Of a stretch of 23,436 bases of DNA, positions 1 through 9,467 are shown piece by piece (within the stretch, counting starts at the first letter, position 1; every line of letters starts with the position of its first letter). This DNA is from Chara braunii (lineage: Eukaryota > Streptophyta > Charophyceae > Charales > Characeae). The notes beneath the pieces were generated by a model, which worked only from the letters and a program-made list of their open reading frames with translations, searched no databases and had not been told where the DNA came from. Position numbers and translations under genes: made by a program. The stretch is from the NCBI GenBank assembly GCA_003427395.1, contig BFEA01000535.1, positions 294,183-317,618 on the forward strand. The letters are read 5' to 3'.

Positions 1-544
1 TGTGTGTCCGATACTAACCTGTGAAGGTGGCGCTTTCCTGCAGGTACCTCGAAGACGAAGCTGGAGCTATGGCGCCGCAGGTGAGTATCCCTGGCCTCTA
101 CCAACCATCTCTCTCTCTCTCTCCTACTAGCGCCCAGCGCTGAAGACAACTGCTATCGCTACTACTGCCCCAGAGTGCCGCTGCTGAGTCCTGAAGACTA
201 CCTCCTGCCCTCTGCACATGAAGTGCCTGGGAACTGCCTGCAGCCTACAGGGCGGGTCAGCATTATATAGTGCTGGCTGTCCGAGAGGCTGCTCGTGCCC
301 ATGCCAAAATGTGCCAGCCCCTGGAGTTGACGCTCCACAAAATAGGCCTTAAAGGCCTGAGCTAAAACCCCGGTCTGGTGCCTGAGTTTCAGGGTAGGTC
401 GATCTTGCGAGGGCCTGAAAATGGCCCGTTGTTTTCAGGCTGGAGGCCGAAACGACACAGGGCCTGAAACAGGCCCTACCCCTACGGACCCTTAGTCTAC
501 CAGGTCGGGCTCTGCTGGGCCCGTGTGGTACGGAGTATGCCACA
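1..544 (-). repeat. Element A 3' LTR (partial)
   Basis: The LTR starts on the minus strand at 544 with TGTGGCATAC, directly after a polypurine tract. A second copy of its first 68 bases lies at 11803-11870 in the opposite orientation with one mismatch, which independently fixes the terminus. It contains a TATA box at 263-269 and a CT microsatellite near 109-123. It also has several small GGCC inverted repeats, for example AGGGCCTG/CAGGCCCT around 468-486. The other end is not identifiable; bases near 1 may already be flanking DNA. Confidence 0.75.
263..269 (-). promoter_or_regulatory. TATA box in element A LTR
   Basis: The minus strand reads TATATAA, 275 bases into the LTR, a normal place for the U3 core promoter of an LTR retrotransposon. 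Transcription would start roughly 30 bases further left. This rests on motif and position only. Confidence 0.55.
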
Positions 545-557
545 CTCCCCCCTCCTT
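545..557 (-). promoter_or_regulatory. Polypurine tract of element A
   Basis: The minus strand reads AAGGAGGGGGGAG immediately before the LTR TG. An uninterrupted purine run abutting the 3' LTR is the plus-strand DNA primer of LTR retrotransposons. It sits 13 bases after the end of the integrase reading frame. Confidence 0.85.
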
Positions 558-569
558 GAAAGACCGAGC

Positions 570-1978
570 TTACCTGCGAGGGTGAAGCTGTCTGGTGGAG
601 GGAGGGACTGAAGTCCGGGTGGGAGGTTGTGCAGCTTCCGTCGCTAGCCGTTTCTTCTCATAATGAGCATAGATGTCAGGAGTGGAGGCTCGCAAAGCTG
701 CCCGGGAAATCCGTCGCGTGTCATCGGGGTCGCACCACTTGAATGTGACTTTGTACTGCATAGGCTTGTTGCCGTGCTTGCGGTGCGTGATGACGCGGTC
801 GACGTCCTGATGACCATCCATGGAAGGAGGGTCCTGTGATCGTCGTCCCGAGAAGTCGTCGCTCCTGGCTGGTGTATATGTGGCCAGCTTGGAGGCGTGG
901 AAAACCGGGTGCACTGTGAGGTGCGGCGGGATTTCGATCACCAATGAAGGGCCATCGGGCTCATCACCTGCGGCTGATGTGACGGGCCATGGTCCAAACC
1001 ACTTTGGAAGTAGCTTGCGGGATACATCCTGCTCGAGTGCAAACTCTTCAGTGGAGACCCAAACAAGGTCGCCGGCACGGATGGGGCATGTCACCCGACG
1101 CCTGTTAGCTTGCTGTTGCATGCGGACTTGAGCCTTTTGCATGTTGGCGCGGGCTTTAGCCAGCAAGTCCCTATACTTCCGAACGAAGGCGGGCGAACAA
1201 GCGGCGTCAATGTCGGCAGTCCTTGGAAAAGGAAGATCAGTGAATATGCGGCCCTTCCGGCCACCGTGGTGTAACTCGAATGGAGTCACGCCGATCGCCG
1301 GGTGCACCGAAGTGTTATAGGAGAATTCGATGTCGGGGAGGCGGTCCACCCAATCCTTCCGATCCGTACGGATGAGTGTGCGAAGCATTATTGAGCGGTT
1401 TGATGTGCCCGCTCCGTCTGCCCGTCCGTTTGCGAATGCCGAGCCGAACTTGGTTTCATCTCGGTGTCGGACTCTTTCATGAGAGAGGTCCAAAATGCCG
1501 ACATGAAACGAGTGTCGCGATCGCTGACGATGTCTTCCGGAATGCTATGCCCGCAAATCCAGCCGGTGTGTAAGAGGCGTGCGAGTTCCGGAGCCGTGGC
1601 GTGGTACTTGCAAGGAAGAAATCGTGCGTACTTGCTCAAACGGTCAACGACCGTGAGAATGTCGTCGTGCCCGAAGCGGTCCCGCAGGAACGGCCCAGTG
1701 ACGTCCATGGCAATGGAGAGGCTGGGTTCCCGTGGAATAGGCAACGGGCGTAACTCACTGTAGGGGTTGCGATTTCGGGGTTTGCTTTGTCGACAAACTT
1801 CGCAAGAGTCGCAATACCGAGTGACGTCGGTAATGAGGTCAGACCACTGGAATCGCTGCCGAAGTCTTGCGATCGTACGGTTGACTCCGAGGTGGCCGGC
1901 AAGTCTCGAGTCGTGGTACTCGCCGAGGAGACGAGTCCGTAAGCGACGATCGTGTGGGACGCATAGTAAGTCCTTGCC
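570..1978 (-). pseudogene. Element A integrase with chromodomain-like tail (frameshifted)
   Basis: This part of Pol inserts the cDNA into the host genome. The N-terminal zinc finger is visible as H-x4-H followed by CDSCEVC near 1810-1870. The DDE core keeps all three residues: D in SIAMDVTG, D in VSDRDTRF and E in QTDGQTERA. One frameshift at about 1390-1400 separates the core from the C-terminal part, which carries GDLVWV, a PVFHASKL motif and QYKVTFKW. That tail resembles a chromodomain in position and pattern but is divergent. A TGA at 1979-1981 separates it from RNase H in the same frame. The frame ends at 570, just before the polypurine tract. Confidence 0.85.
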
Positions 1979-2575
1979 TCATGAGTGAAGCAGCAGGTAG
2001 CCATCGACGATGCGATAGTGGCTGGTCGGCGGGTGATCCGAGGATAGTTGCTCGTAGAGCGTGCCGTATTCCGGATCGGACTTGTATGCTCGCACAAAAT
2101 GCTGATGAAGGGCTTCGTCGAAACTGAACGCGTGGTGAGTCACTGCGCAAAGATCTGATCTTCGCGAGAGAGCATCCACGGCTCGGTTGGAGAGGCCCGG
2201 GATATGTTTCGGTGTGAAGTCGAACTGATCGATGAAGTACATCCACTGAGCAATCGTGCTGCTCACCGTGTCTTGCGTCTTGTAGTAGGTCAATGGGTTA
2301 TTATCCGTCACCCAAGTGAACCTACGACGCCCGAGGAGGAAGTGTCGCCAACGCTTGAGTACCGTGACAAACGCGAGCAACTCCTTCTTCCGCGCATCAT
2401 CAACCGAGTTGATGGGAGACACCTTTTGGCTGAAGTACTCAACCGGATGCCTATCTACTCCGTCGTGTTGTTCCAAAACTGCACCCATGCCGTAGCCGGA
2501 AGCGTCCGTAGTCACTCTCGTAGGCAAGGTGGGATCGTAGATACTCAGACGGGAGCGAGGAGCAACGTCATCTTC
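1979..2575 (-). pseudogene. Element A RNase H domain
   Basis: RNase H removes the RNA template during reverse transcription. Catalytic-region motifs are TTDASGYG, KKELLAF and VTDNNPLTY, followed by the linker HIPGLSNRAVDALSRR, which is typical of Ty3/gypsy Pol between RNase H and integrase. It is shifted in frame relative to the upstream RT; the shift lies near 2550-2580. It stops at a TGA at 1979-1981 where related sequences continue, and the base context fits a CGA-to-TGA change. Confidence 0.85.
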
Positions 2576-3387
2576 AATTTGTAGAACGAACTGCGGCCTT
2601 CGTCGGTGAACTGAAAGGGCACCTGTGGAGATTGCAATCTGGACAAAGGTGCGGCGATCGGTGCATATCCTCCGATGAAGCATTGGTAGTACCCTGCCAA
2701 TCCCATGAAAGAGCGAACCTTCGTGGTGTTGGTCGATTCCGGCCAATCCTGAATGGCCTTGATCTTGTCCGCAAGCGGACTGATGCCTTGCGGCATCACA
2801 AAGTGGCCCAAGTACTCGAGCTCTTGCTGTGCGAATTCGCACTTGGCTCGGTTGGCCTTGTACTTGGCCGTACGAAGCCTGTCCAAAACAACACGTAGAT
2901 GCACGATGTGTTCGTCCAAAGTTCAGCTATACACCAGGATGTCATCGAGGTAGATGAGCACGAACCGGTCCAACATGTCGCGAAACTCCGTTGTCATTGC
3001 CGTTTGGAAGGTGGTCGGGTCATTCGTGAGGCCGAATGGCATTACGACCCACTCGAAGTGCTCGTACCGTGTCTTGAACGCGGTTTTGTACCTATCTCTT
3101 GGATGGATCTCGAGCTGGTGGTAACCGGATTTGAGGTCCAACTTGGAGAAATACTTGGCGCCGCCCAAACGTTCGAGAAGATCGTCGATGCGTGGAAGCG
3201 GGTCGGCATTCTTAATGGTTTGAGCATTAAGCTTGCGATAGTCAATGCATAAGCGCAGCTCCTTGTTCTTCTTCCAAACGAAGAGAACAGGTGCATCGTA
3301 GGGCGAGCAGCTAGGGTGAATCCAGCCCTTGTCAATGAGGTCGTCGAGTTGCGTTCGAAGCACTTCGAGCTCATGCGGTAAATACAT
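2545..3387 (-). pseudogene. Element A reverse transcriptase
   Basis: This is an RNA-dependent DNA polymerase. The motifs occur in order: [55 protein letters not shown], then the active site YLDD at 2941-2952. After ILVYS an in-frame TGA (2923-2925) interrupts the protein. Reading continues in frame into DEHIVHLRVVLDRL and YLGHFV, the usual thumb/connection region. The upstream boundary is a frameshift near 3388. The catalytic motifs are intact, so the damage is confined to stops and shifts. Confidence 0.9.
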
Positions 3388-4541
3388 CCGCGCAGGGGTA
3401 CAGCCCCGTCTTCGAGGATGATCTCGTGACGAATTGGCCGATTCGGTACGATTCCGGCGGGGGCTTCAAAGACATCGCCATAGGATTCAAGAAGCTGTAC
3501 AATGCGTGGATCCGGTGGCTGTTCCGCCGCTGGCTCGTCGGGAGGAGGGAGGGCGTGCAAGAAACAAATGCCCATTTCCTCCACATCGTTCCGTGCGATG
3601 GAGTTGGGAATGCTTGCCGCGGAGACCACATGACACCCAATCGAAGGATGAGGTGGGGGGACCGTACATGGCACAAGTAGCCCGTTCCGGTCACGAACGT
3701 GAACGGTGCGGCGGTAGAAGTTCACCGGGTGGTCCTCGCTACGCAGCCATGACATGCCCAAAATCATGTCGAACTTTGTGTCCAATATGTCAAAGGACAC
3801 GGCCTCACGTGCAAGTGGGGCGAAGTACACGGGGACGGAGTCAATGCACCGGTCAATGGACTTGTGTGTACGACCGTCGGCCAACGTGGCTTGCGTGGGC
3901 TGCGATTTCCTTCAAACGCGCGGCCCAAGTTCGGCGCGGGTCATGAAATCCTGGCTGATGTAGTTGCGAGTAGCTCCACAATCAATCAAGGCACTGCAGG
4001 TCGCCTTCCCGATTTGAATGCGGACGTCGAGTAACGGTGCGTCGGTGTCGTCATACCGTTGCGTGGCGTACTCGCGGTCAATCTTCGCAATGTACTCGCG
4101 AAGGTCAACAACCGCTACTCCGTCTTCCATCAATCGAGCTGGTACTGCAGCGTGCAAGTAGTTGCGTAGCTCCGCCATTAGGGCGTTGCAATGCGGCTTC
4201 GGCAAGGAACCAGATGGGGGAAGAGGTAACCATTGGAAGTCCTCCGCTGTCAATGGGTCGAGTTCCTCAAGTCTAGACCACACCGACGAGTCCCCGAGTA
4301 ATGTTGGCGAGGATGCTGGTTCGCTTGGCGATGGTGATGAAGTCGCACACGCAAATGAGTCTTGCACGTAGAGAGGTTGGTCCAACGGCGGGACCAGTTG
4401 GACAACATAGTCTTCATAATCTTCGCGAAGACTGGCGACATACGCATGTTCCCCGGACGTGGAGGAGGTTGTTAGCAAGGCAACCGTGTCCGGTCGAGTA
4501 GGAAGTGGAGTCGCCTCACTTCCCGCGAAGCTCAGTTTCCC
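3388..4541 (-). pseudogene. Element A protease and Pol N-terminus
   Basis: Retropepsin-type aspartic protease. The active site is LIDCGATRNYI (Asp near 3983) and the second hallmark is DMILGMSWL, further downstream. An in-frame TGA at 3912-3914 separates the two. The reading frame is open on the minus strand from 4574 and overlaps the end of gag in the -1 phase. There is no ATG at the overlap, so the protein would be made by frameshifting at 4535-4541. An acidic, serine-rich linker of about 150 residues precedes the active site. The downstream end runs into the RT N-terminus ([14 protein letters not shown]) and is broken by a frameshift near 3390. Confidence 0.8.
4501..4541 (-). promoter_or_regulatory. 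Predicted -1 ribosomal frameshift signal, element A gag/pro
   Basis: In the Gag frame the minus strand reads TCG GGA AAC TGA, so the heptamer G GGA AAC (4535-4541) fits X XXY YYZ and abuts the gag stop codon. After a 6-base spacer an H-type pseudoknot can form. Stem 1 is TCGC (4525-4528) with GCGA (4511-4514). Stem 2 is GGAAGTG (4517-4523) with CACTTCC (4501-4507). Loops are 1, 2 and 3 bases. The -1 frame after the site encodes the protease linker. The site and pairings are seen directly; function is inferred. Confidence 0.7.
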
Positions 4542-6189
4542 GAGCTTTGCCGTGGACGGACGTCTTCTTTGCCTTTATCAAGGCATTGCGGCGTCGTATG
4601 CGTGGTGTTGTTGCACCAGTAGCAACAGCTCCACCTCTGGCGGAGTTTCTATTGCTCCTCCGTGAGGTTGAACTTCTTCCACGGCTCATTCGGTTGTCCG
4701 ACTTCCGTTGTTGACGCAGATTTCGCCTTCTTCTTCTTGTTGCTGTTGTTGTGTCGTGGCGGAAGGGCGTTGACTCCGTCTCCTTCACTAGACTCGTGAG
4801 TCGTTGCCTGGTCGTTCTCTTGTCCATTTCTTTGGACAGCAACGACTTGCTGCGGCTGTGGGCCTTTGCCCTTTTCCACAAAAGTCAATTGACTTCGCCG
4901 CTCGTTGGCTGCCCACCGATTGGTTTGGATGACTTCGCACGCCTTCTCCACGATCTGGTCGAAGTTCGTGTATAGGCTGCGCTCCCCAAGGGCCGTGCTC
5001 AACACGTCCACTGACCGCTGGAGAATTCGCGACGAAGATGTACGAATGGGATGTCCAAATTCGGAATCGTCACGATTTTCTGCCACTCGGTTAGCCATTC
5101 GCGTGTTGGCTGGCTGCCTTGATGCATGCTGAAGATCCGACTCACGCCTTTGCCCTGAGCGTCGTCGATGATGAAGCGTTTCCGCCACTTCTCAGTCATG
5201 GCCTCCCAAGTGATCTTGGTGTGAAGCTTAGAGACTTCGACGCCCTCGGTTTGAGCCAGGTGGTTGAGCCACACTTGGCTGGCACCGGTGCTGCAGAGGT
5301 AGAGTGCTGAGATCTTCGACTCTGGCGGGACCAAGTGGATGGAGAGCTCATTGGTGAACCCTTGCCACCAACCGATGGGGTCCGCTTTGTGATAGTCATC
5401 AAACTTGTCGATGCTGAACTTCAGCATCTTGAATTGTTTCGGCGTCACATTGTTGCAGGTCCCAGTTGGTTGCTGCTGCAGTTGACGCAGGTCCGCTTGT
5501 AGGGCGGCTATTTGTTGCTGATGGTCGTCGGGTGTCGGAAACTGTTCAAGTTGCAGATCATCGCGACTAGGTGATCCAGCCGTCCTTCCAGCTCGCGGAT
5601 CGATGTCATCCTTCTCCAGCATGTCAAGGCGGGCGTGGAGGCTCTTGAGAGTCTCCTCATACTCAGTAATGGTACGTGCCTGCCGGGCCAGCTCCACTTG
5701 TTGCCAGTTACAAGTGAGGATGACTTGGTGCATCATGCTGGCGAGAGCTGACTTAGTCTGGTCCTCCGTAGCTGGTTCCGTTGTTTCCGCCGGATCAACA
5801 TGCCATGCTTGGAGGGCGGCGGTATGAGCGGCTTCCTGCTGCATGAGGACAGACGCGGCATCTCTTTGAGCTTTGTTGTGGTTGGCAGCTGCGTCAGCTT
5901 GCTGCCGGCGTCGTTGCTCTTCTGCGTGTGCAATGATATTAAGGCGTGCTGCTTCGGCTGCCGCCTCGCATTGCTGCTCCTCTTGGACTTGCCTGCGTAT
6001 AGGTGCCCAAGTGGGCCAGGAAGGCCGTCATGGTCTCTCCCGCCGGACTGGTGCAGCATCGAGGGTTCCCGCAGAAGTCGCAGTGGAACCCTCCTGTTGG
6101 GCCTGTGGGGCCGGGGGGTTCCAGCTGCATGCCTCGTGTGGACTGCTGGATGCGGCATTGTCCACTGTGGGGTTGCCCTGAGTGTCCAT
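4532..6189 (-). pseudogene. Element A Gag (interrupted)
   Basis: Structural capsid/nucleocapsid protein. I start at the ATG at 6187-6189 (MDTQGNPTV); an upstream in-frame start near 6276 is possible. A Gln/Ala-rich coiled-coil-like stretch follows. Next is the Ty3-type capsid region with FKMLKFSIDKFDDY, GWWQGFTNEL and WLTEWQKIV. A zinc knuckle CYWCNNTTHTTPQC (CX2CX4HX4C) lies at 4583-4624. Defects are a TGA at 6028-6030, a frameshift near 5020-5060 and a TAG at 4649-4651 just before the knuckle. The terminal TGA at 4532-4534, 16 codons after the knuckle, is probably the genuine gag stop because it abuts a frameshift heptamer. Confidence 0.8.
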
Positions 6190-6313
6190 TTCAGAGGGGT
6201 GGGGCGGAGGTAGGTGCTGTTCTGCTGCGGCTGCCCGCCCTTCCCGTGCCGCAATTCGATTGCTGCGTCGGTGCATAAGCTGCAGTTAGCTGTACGGTGT
6301 CAGTGACGAGGTA

Positions 6314-6436
6314 CTGCTGACGTGGCCCTGCTGCTGACGTGATACTGCACTGTCGTGACCTGTTGACGTGGCACTGCAACTGACGTGGCCTGCTGACATG
6401 GCACTGCAACTGTCGTGGCCTGCTGACGTGGCACTT
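6314..6436. repeat. 30 bp tandem repeats rich in TGACGT
   Basis: Units begin at 6336 (29 bp), 6365 (30 bp) and 6395 (30 bp), with a partial unit at 6425. A related half-unit lies before them. The repeated core is GACGTGGCACTGCAACTG. TGACGT occurs five times, mostly as TGACGTGG, a C/G-hybrid box of the kind bound by plant bZIP factors. It lies upstream of gag in element A, in the leader or a former promoter region. The repeat is seen; regulatory use is inferred. Confidence 0.75.
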
Positions 6437-6662
6437 ACCAAGCCGAGAAAACAGACAGGGGGCTGGGTGGGAGGGAAACGCAGGCAAACAACCAAACTGC
6501 AATTTCCATGCCAGTCCTAATCAACAGAATAATTAAAAAAATAAAAAAATAAAAGAAGAGGATCACCCCTTTTTTTTTTTTTTTTGTATATCTGTCGATC
6601 TGTTATCAGTGAGGCATTCTTCGGACAATGCTATGAGTGAGATCCAGGCAAGGTAGGGTAAA
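6437..6662. other. A/T-rich leader segment, no gene
   Basis: Contains an A-rich run (about 6533-6556) and a run of T around 6570-6586. I see no reading frame or RNA gene here. Confidence 0.6.
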
Positions 6663-6904
6663 GGTTCGACTTTCAGCAAAGGAATAAATTCAGTTCCGAG
6701 AATGTGACAACCTCCTACTATGCCTAAAAAATGAAATGCTGATAGGCTTCGCTAAAATTTCGGTTTTCAGAGACCAACTTTTTGCGAAATAGAAAGGGGA
6801 TTCGATTTTCAGAAAAGAATAAATTCCGTTTCCCTGAATGTGACAACCACCGTCGTAACCCTAATATGCCTAGAAAACGAGATGCTCACGTCAGAAATTT
6901 TCGG
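6663..6904. repeat. Diverged ~100 bp direct duplication
   Basis: Copies at 6663-6763 and 6798-6904 share, in order, TTCGA, TTTCAG, GAATAAATTC, GAATGTGACAACC, TATGCCTA, AAATGCT or GATGCT, and a terminal AATTTCGG or ATTTTCGG. They differ by several small indels. The second copy runs directly into the 32 bp array that follows, so the two repeats probably evolved together. Confidence 0.65.
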
Positions 6905-7109
6905 ATACTAATGTCAGAAAAACGAAATGCTACTATCAGAAATTTTCGGACATTTGCTACGTAAAAAAAAACGAAGTGCAAATATCGGAACTTTTCAGAT
7001 AAAACGAAATGTTATTATCAGAAATTTTCGGATCTTTGTTGCGTGAAAAACGGAGTGCGAATATCAGAAATTTTCAGATAAAACGAAATGCTAATATCCG
7101 AAGTTGTGA
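6874..7109. repeat. Array of six 32 bp units carrying a TCAGAAATTTTCGGA near-palindrome
   Basis: Units start at 6874, 6919, 6968, 7001, 7047 and 7080. The consensus begins AAAACGAAATGC and ends ATCAGAAATTTTCGGA, which is nearly its own reverse complement. Spacing is 45, 49, 33, 46 and 33 bases, so the last four units form a 79 bp higher-order repeat. No coding potential is evident. I do not recognise the family. Confidence 0.7.
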
Positions 7110-7160
7110 AAGAAAAAGAAAAAGAAAAAAAAGATTTGACAAAACCCTACTTGATTTACT

Positions 7161-7192
7161 AATCAATCGATCAATCAATCAATCAATCAATC
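7161..7192. repeat. AATC microsatellite
   Basis: About eight AATC tetranucleotides with one GATC variant. It lies between the 32 bp array and the PBS. Confidence 0.9.
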
Positions 7193-7246
7193 AGTAGATC
7201 AAGCAAGCTGACTACTTGATTGGGCGGATCTTGATGAAAAAGGTCC

Positions 7247-7258
7247 GCTCCGATACCA
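7247..7258 (-). promoter_or_regulatory. Primer-binding site, initiator tRNA-Met type (minus strand)
   Basis: The minus strand reads TGGTATCGGAGC, one base off TGGTATCAGAGC, the complement of the 3' end of plant initiator tRNA-Met. It follows a CAACA end at 7262 with a short spacer, as expected at the junction of a 5' LTR and a leader. It faces element A's gag. The bases just right of it do not resemble the 1-544 LTR, so ownership is uncertain. Confidence 0.65.
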
Positions 7259-7261
7259 AAC

Positions 7262-8155
7262 TGTTGCATACCGTAAAGGTGCAGACCAGACGAAGAACCG
7301 CCCTTTCTCGCCAGATACAAGATAGCACAACGGAAGGCTTGAATACCAATGATCCGATCAATCAAGCTGCCATGCAGACCAAACATGCATCATCATCATT
7401 CCATGGTGTGAAGGGGGCTGACACGCACACAGGAAGAATGCGTCAGTCCCCGATCATACACAGACGAAGAAGAGGGGGATTAGACGAAGGGGAGGGGGAA
7501 GATGGAAATGTCGTCAACACCAAGTCTTCGATACAGTCCCAAATAATCCCTCGCCAAAGGTCTGAATCCCGATGTTGAGTCTGAACCCAAATGTTCCGGA
7601 TCCCTCTACAACCTTCAACACTCAAATTTCAGGCAATTGCAACCTCTGTATGAACCCCGTTTTTGGGAAACATACATGACCAACGGCACGAAGAAGGGAG
7701 AGTGAGTCCAGTGCACGGCGAATGGTGAGTCAGACAGCGGCACTTCCGGGAGCAGTGGGAGGGCAACTGGCAGTGGTGGGACTGTTGTTGTGAGGAGCAC
7801 AAGCCAAGTACTAGCGACTACCTCAACCGGGAGCGTGAAGACTCGAAGTATGAGAAGACCTGAAGCTCTTCAGGACGATGTCACCTTTGGGAAGTGGGAG
7901 TTTCACTGGTGGCCGTGGGAGCGTTTCCAGTAGTGCAAAGGGAGCAGAGCATTAGTCTCGACCAGAGGTCACGATGACACGTAGAGACATTCACTTTATC
8001 TTCCCTCCCCTGCTTTAGGTATACCGGCTCCTCCTTATCTGAGTCGTTTCCTTGTTCCGTTGAATGTGGAATTATCTTCCCTGCTTTAAGCCATCTGTGC
8101 CACTCTCTGGGACTTCGAACCTAATCTTGGCTGCTCTTCTCGTTTCCGAACTTAA
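7262..8155 (-). other. Possible 5' LTR and flanking DNA, no gene
   Basis: If the PBS at 7247 is real, an LTR ends at 7262 and extends right for an unknown distance. I found no TATA box and no terminal TG partner. The sequence is GA-rich around 7460-7500 and shows no convincing reading frame. Confidence 0.35.
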
Positions 8156-8332
8156 GAGTGTTGGTGCTCTTTTTCTTGCTTGGCTTCACTACAGTGTGAA
8201 CTTAGAGTGTTGGTGCTCTTTCTGTGGCTTGGCCTCACTACGGTGTGAATTTCGATTGTTGGTGTTCCTTTCTGTTGCTTGGCTTCATTTCGGTGTAAAC
8301 TTAGATTGTCGGTGTTCGTTCTTCTCCTTTGG
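8156..8332. repeat. 49 bp tandem repeat, about 3.6 copies
   Basis: Units begin at 8156, 8205, 8254 and 8304. The consensus starts GAGTGTTGGTGCTCTTTCT and ends with GTGTGAACTTA or a variant. Copies differ by several substitutions. A weaker copy may precede it at about 8110-8155. A reading frame across the repeats is a by-product. Confidence 0.8.
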
Positions 8333-9458
8333 TATCTATACTGGGCTTGTCCGTAGCAGGCAACGGAACGACTGGAGGTAGTGGGAGACCTACTAGTGGT
8401 TGTGGCAGCGTTGCTGAGCTACTTAGGGCACGGCCGATTAGCATTTAGCTGATAAAAGAGCAAATCTGGGTTGTACCCATTGAGATCTAGAGTACCTGGA
8501 ATATGGTACTCCCTACAGAGTCTCAAGGGTACAAGGTGGGAAACCTCGTCATGACAACCCCGGCTCCACACGGCTATTAGCTGGTCCGACGGGCCTCTCT
8601 ATTGGTTTTGATGGATCTTCCTTCGGATTTCTGCAAATCACCTGCTCCAGATAGAACTCTGTAGTTTGCTTTAGATCATTAGGTATTTGTGGTTTCTTGG
8701 CTAGTCACATTAGGCTATATCTCTTCATTGGAGGTAGTCCTAGAACGGTCCTCTTTTCTGTAATATCTTTAAGCGAAGCTGGGTAAGGCTCCCAGTCAGA
8801 ATAGCAGAATAAGTTGAATAACTGGTTAATTTGCTTAGAGGTTGCCTCTTTTATTTCTGATTTTGGAATTTGTTAGTCCAGCTGCGATTTTCTTTTTTGA
8901 TTGAAGTTGCCGTACATGGGACACTGGACCCTCACACAATGCAATGACCCTCACACAATTCCACGCCCAAACTCAGACAGACACAAGCAGATCATTCACG
9001 TGAAACTTCATACTTGAAGCCAAGCAGCGTACCAGAAAACCCGAACAATTATTATTATTGTACAAATAATTTGTGTAGCCTGGTGGCACAAGCCGCATCA
9101 ACACCCGCCAACCACTCCGGTAAGTAACTGCTCTCTTCCCCCCCTTGGTGTGACTCTATTTCTCTCCTTTCTCTCTTCTCTCTTGGCTTGTATCGCTCTG
9201 ATCTTGCTGCACTGTACCTCTCTACTACACCATAGATCTACCCTGAATACACCCGCGATGTATCCCCCTTGACCTCTGCGGCTATGGCTGCCTTCTTCCC
9301 CCCTGCTAGACCTAGCTATGGTAGTCTCCTCCCTCATTGGGCGCCTGCTTCTCTCTCAGCGCCGCCCTTTGTCCGATTCGCACCATCGCACAAGCAACCA
9401 ACAGCGCTTCCTCAACTCGTGAATGAACAACTAGTGTGGCCTTGGCACTGTACCAGCT
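8333..9458. other. Intergenic DNA, no gene
   Basis: I see no supported gene. Local structures are hairpins GGGT-TGT-ACCC at 8468-8478 and GAGTACC/GGTACTC at 8490-8511, and a direct repeat GACCCTCACACAAT at 8927-8940 and 8946-8959. There is also an AT-rich palindrome around GTAC near 9045-9070. Confidence 0.5.
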
Positions 9459-9467
9459 ATAAATAGA
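9459..9467 (+). promoter_or_regulatory. TATA box (isolated)
   Basis: CTATAAATAG is a near-consensus plant TATA element on the plus strand. No recognisable gene follows; it may be a remnant LTR promoter. Confidence 0.35.

Larger units (their letters stand above)
1..7258 (-). mobile_element. Element A: decayed Ty3/gypsy LTR retrotransposon
   Basis: Read leftwards, this stretch holds Gag, protease, RT, RNase H and integrase with a chromodomain-like tail, which is the Ty3/gypsy (chromovirus-type) order. It then has a polypurine tract and an LTR beginning TGTGGCATAC at 544. The right edge is set at a minus-strand primer-binding site (7247-7258), about 1.05 kb upstream of gag. I cannot show that this PBS belongs to the same element, because no copy of the 544 LTR start is visible to its right. 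Several in-frame stops and frameshifts mean the copy is not autonomous. The 3' LTR runs off the window. Confidence 0.75.

Noticed and set aside
67-90. Plus-strand PBS-like TGGCGCCG near the left edge
   Set aside because: TGGCGCC is known in some plant PBSs, but here it lies inside the minus-strand LTR of element A with no LTR end before it.
820-1763. Plus-strand reading frames across element A integrase
   Set aside because: They are antisense shadows of a recognisable minus-strand integrase and have no domains of their own.
6874-7109. CRISPR-like array
   Set aside because: Units are degenerate, spacers are similar to each other and of unequal length, and the context is eukaryotic retrotransposon DNA.
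8064-8381. 105-codon reading frame over the 49 bp repeat
   Set aside because: Its apparent internal repeats simply mirror the DNA tandem repeat, and 49 is not a multiple of three, so the peptide repeats are not maintained in phase.
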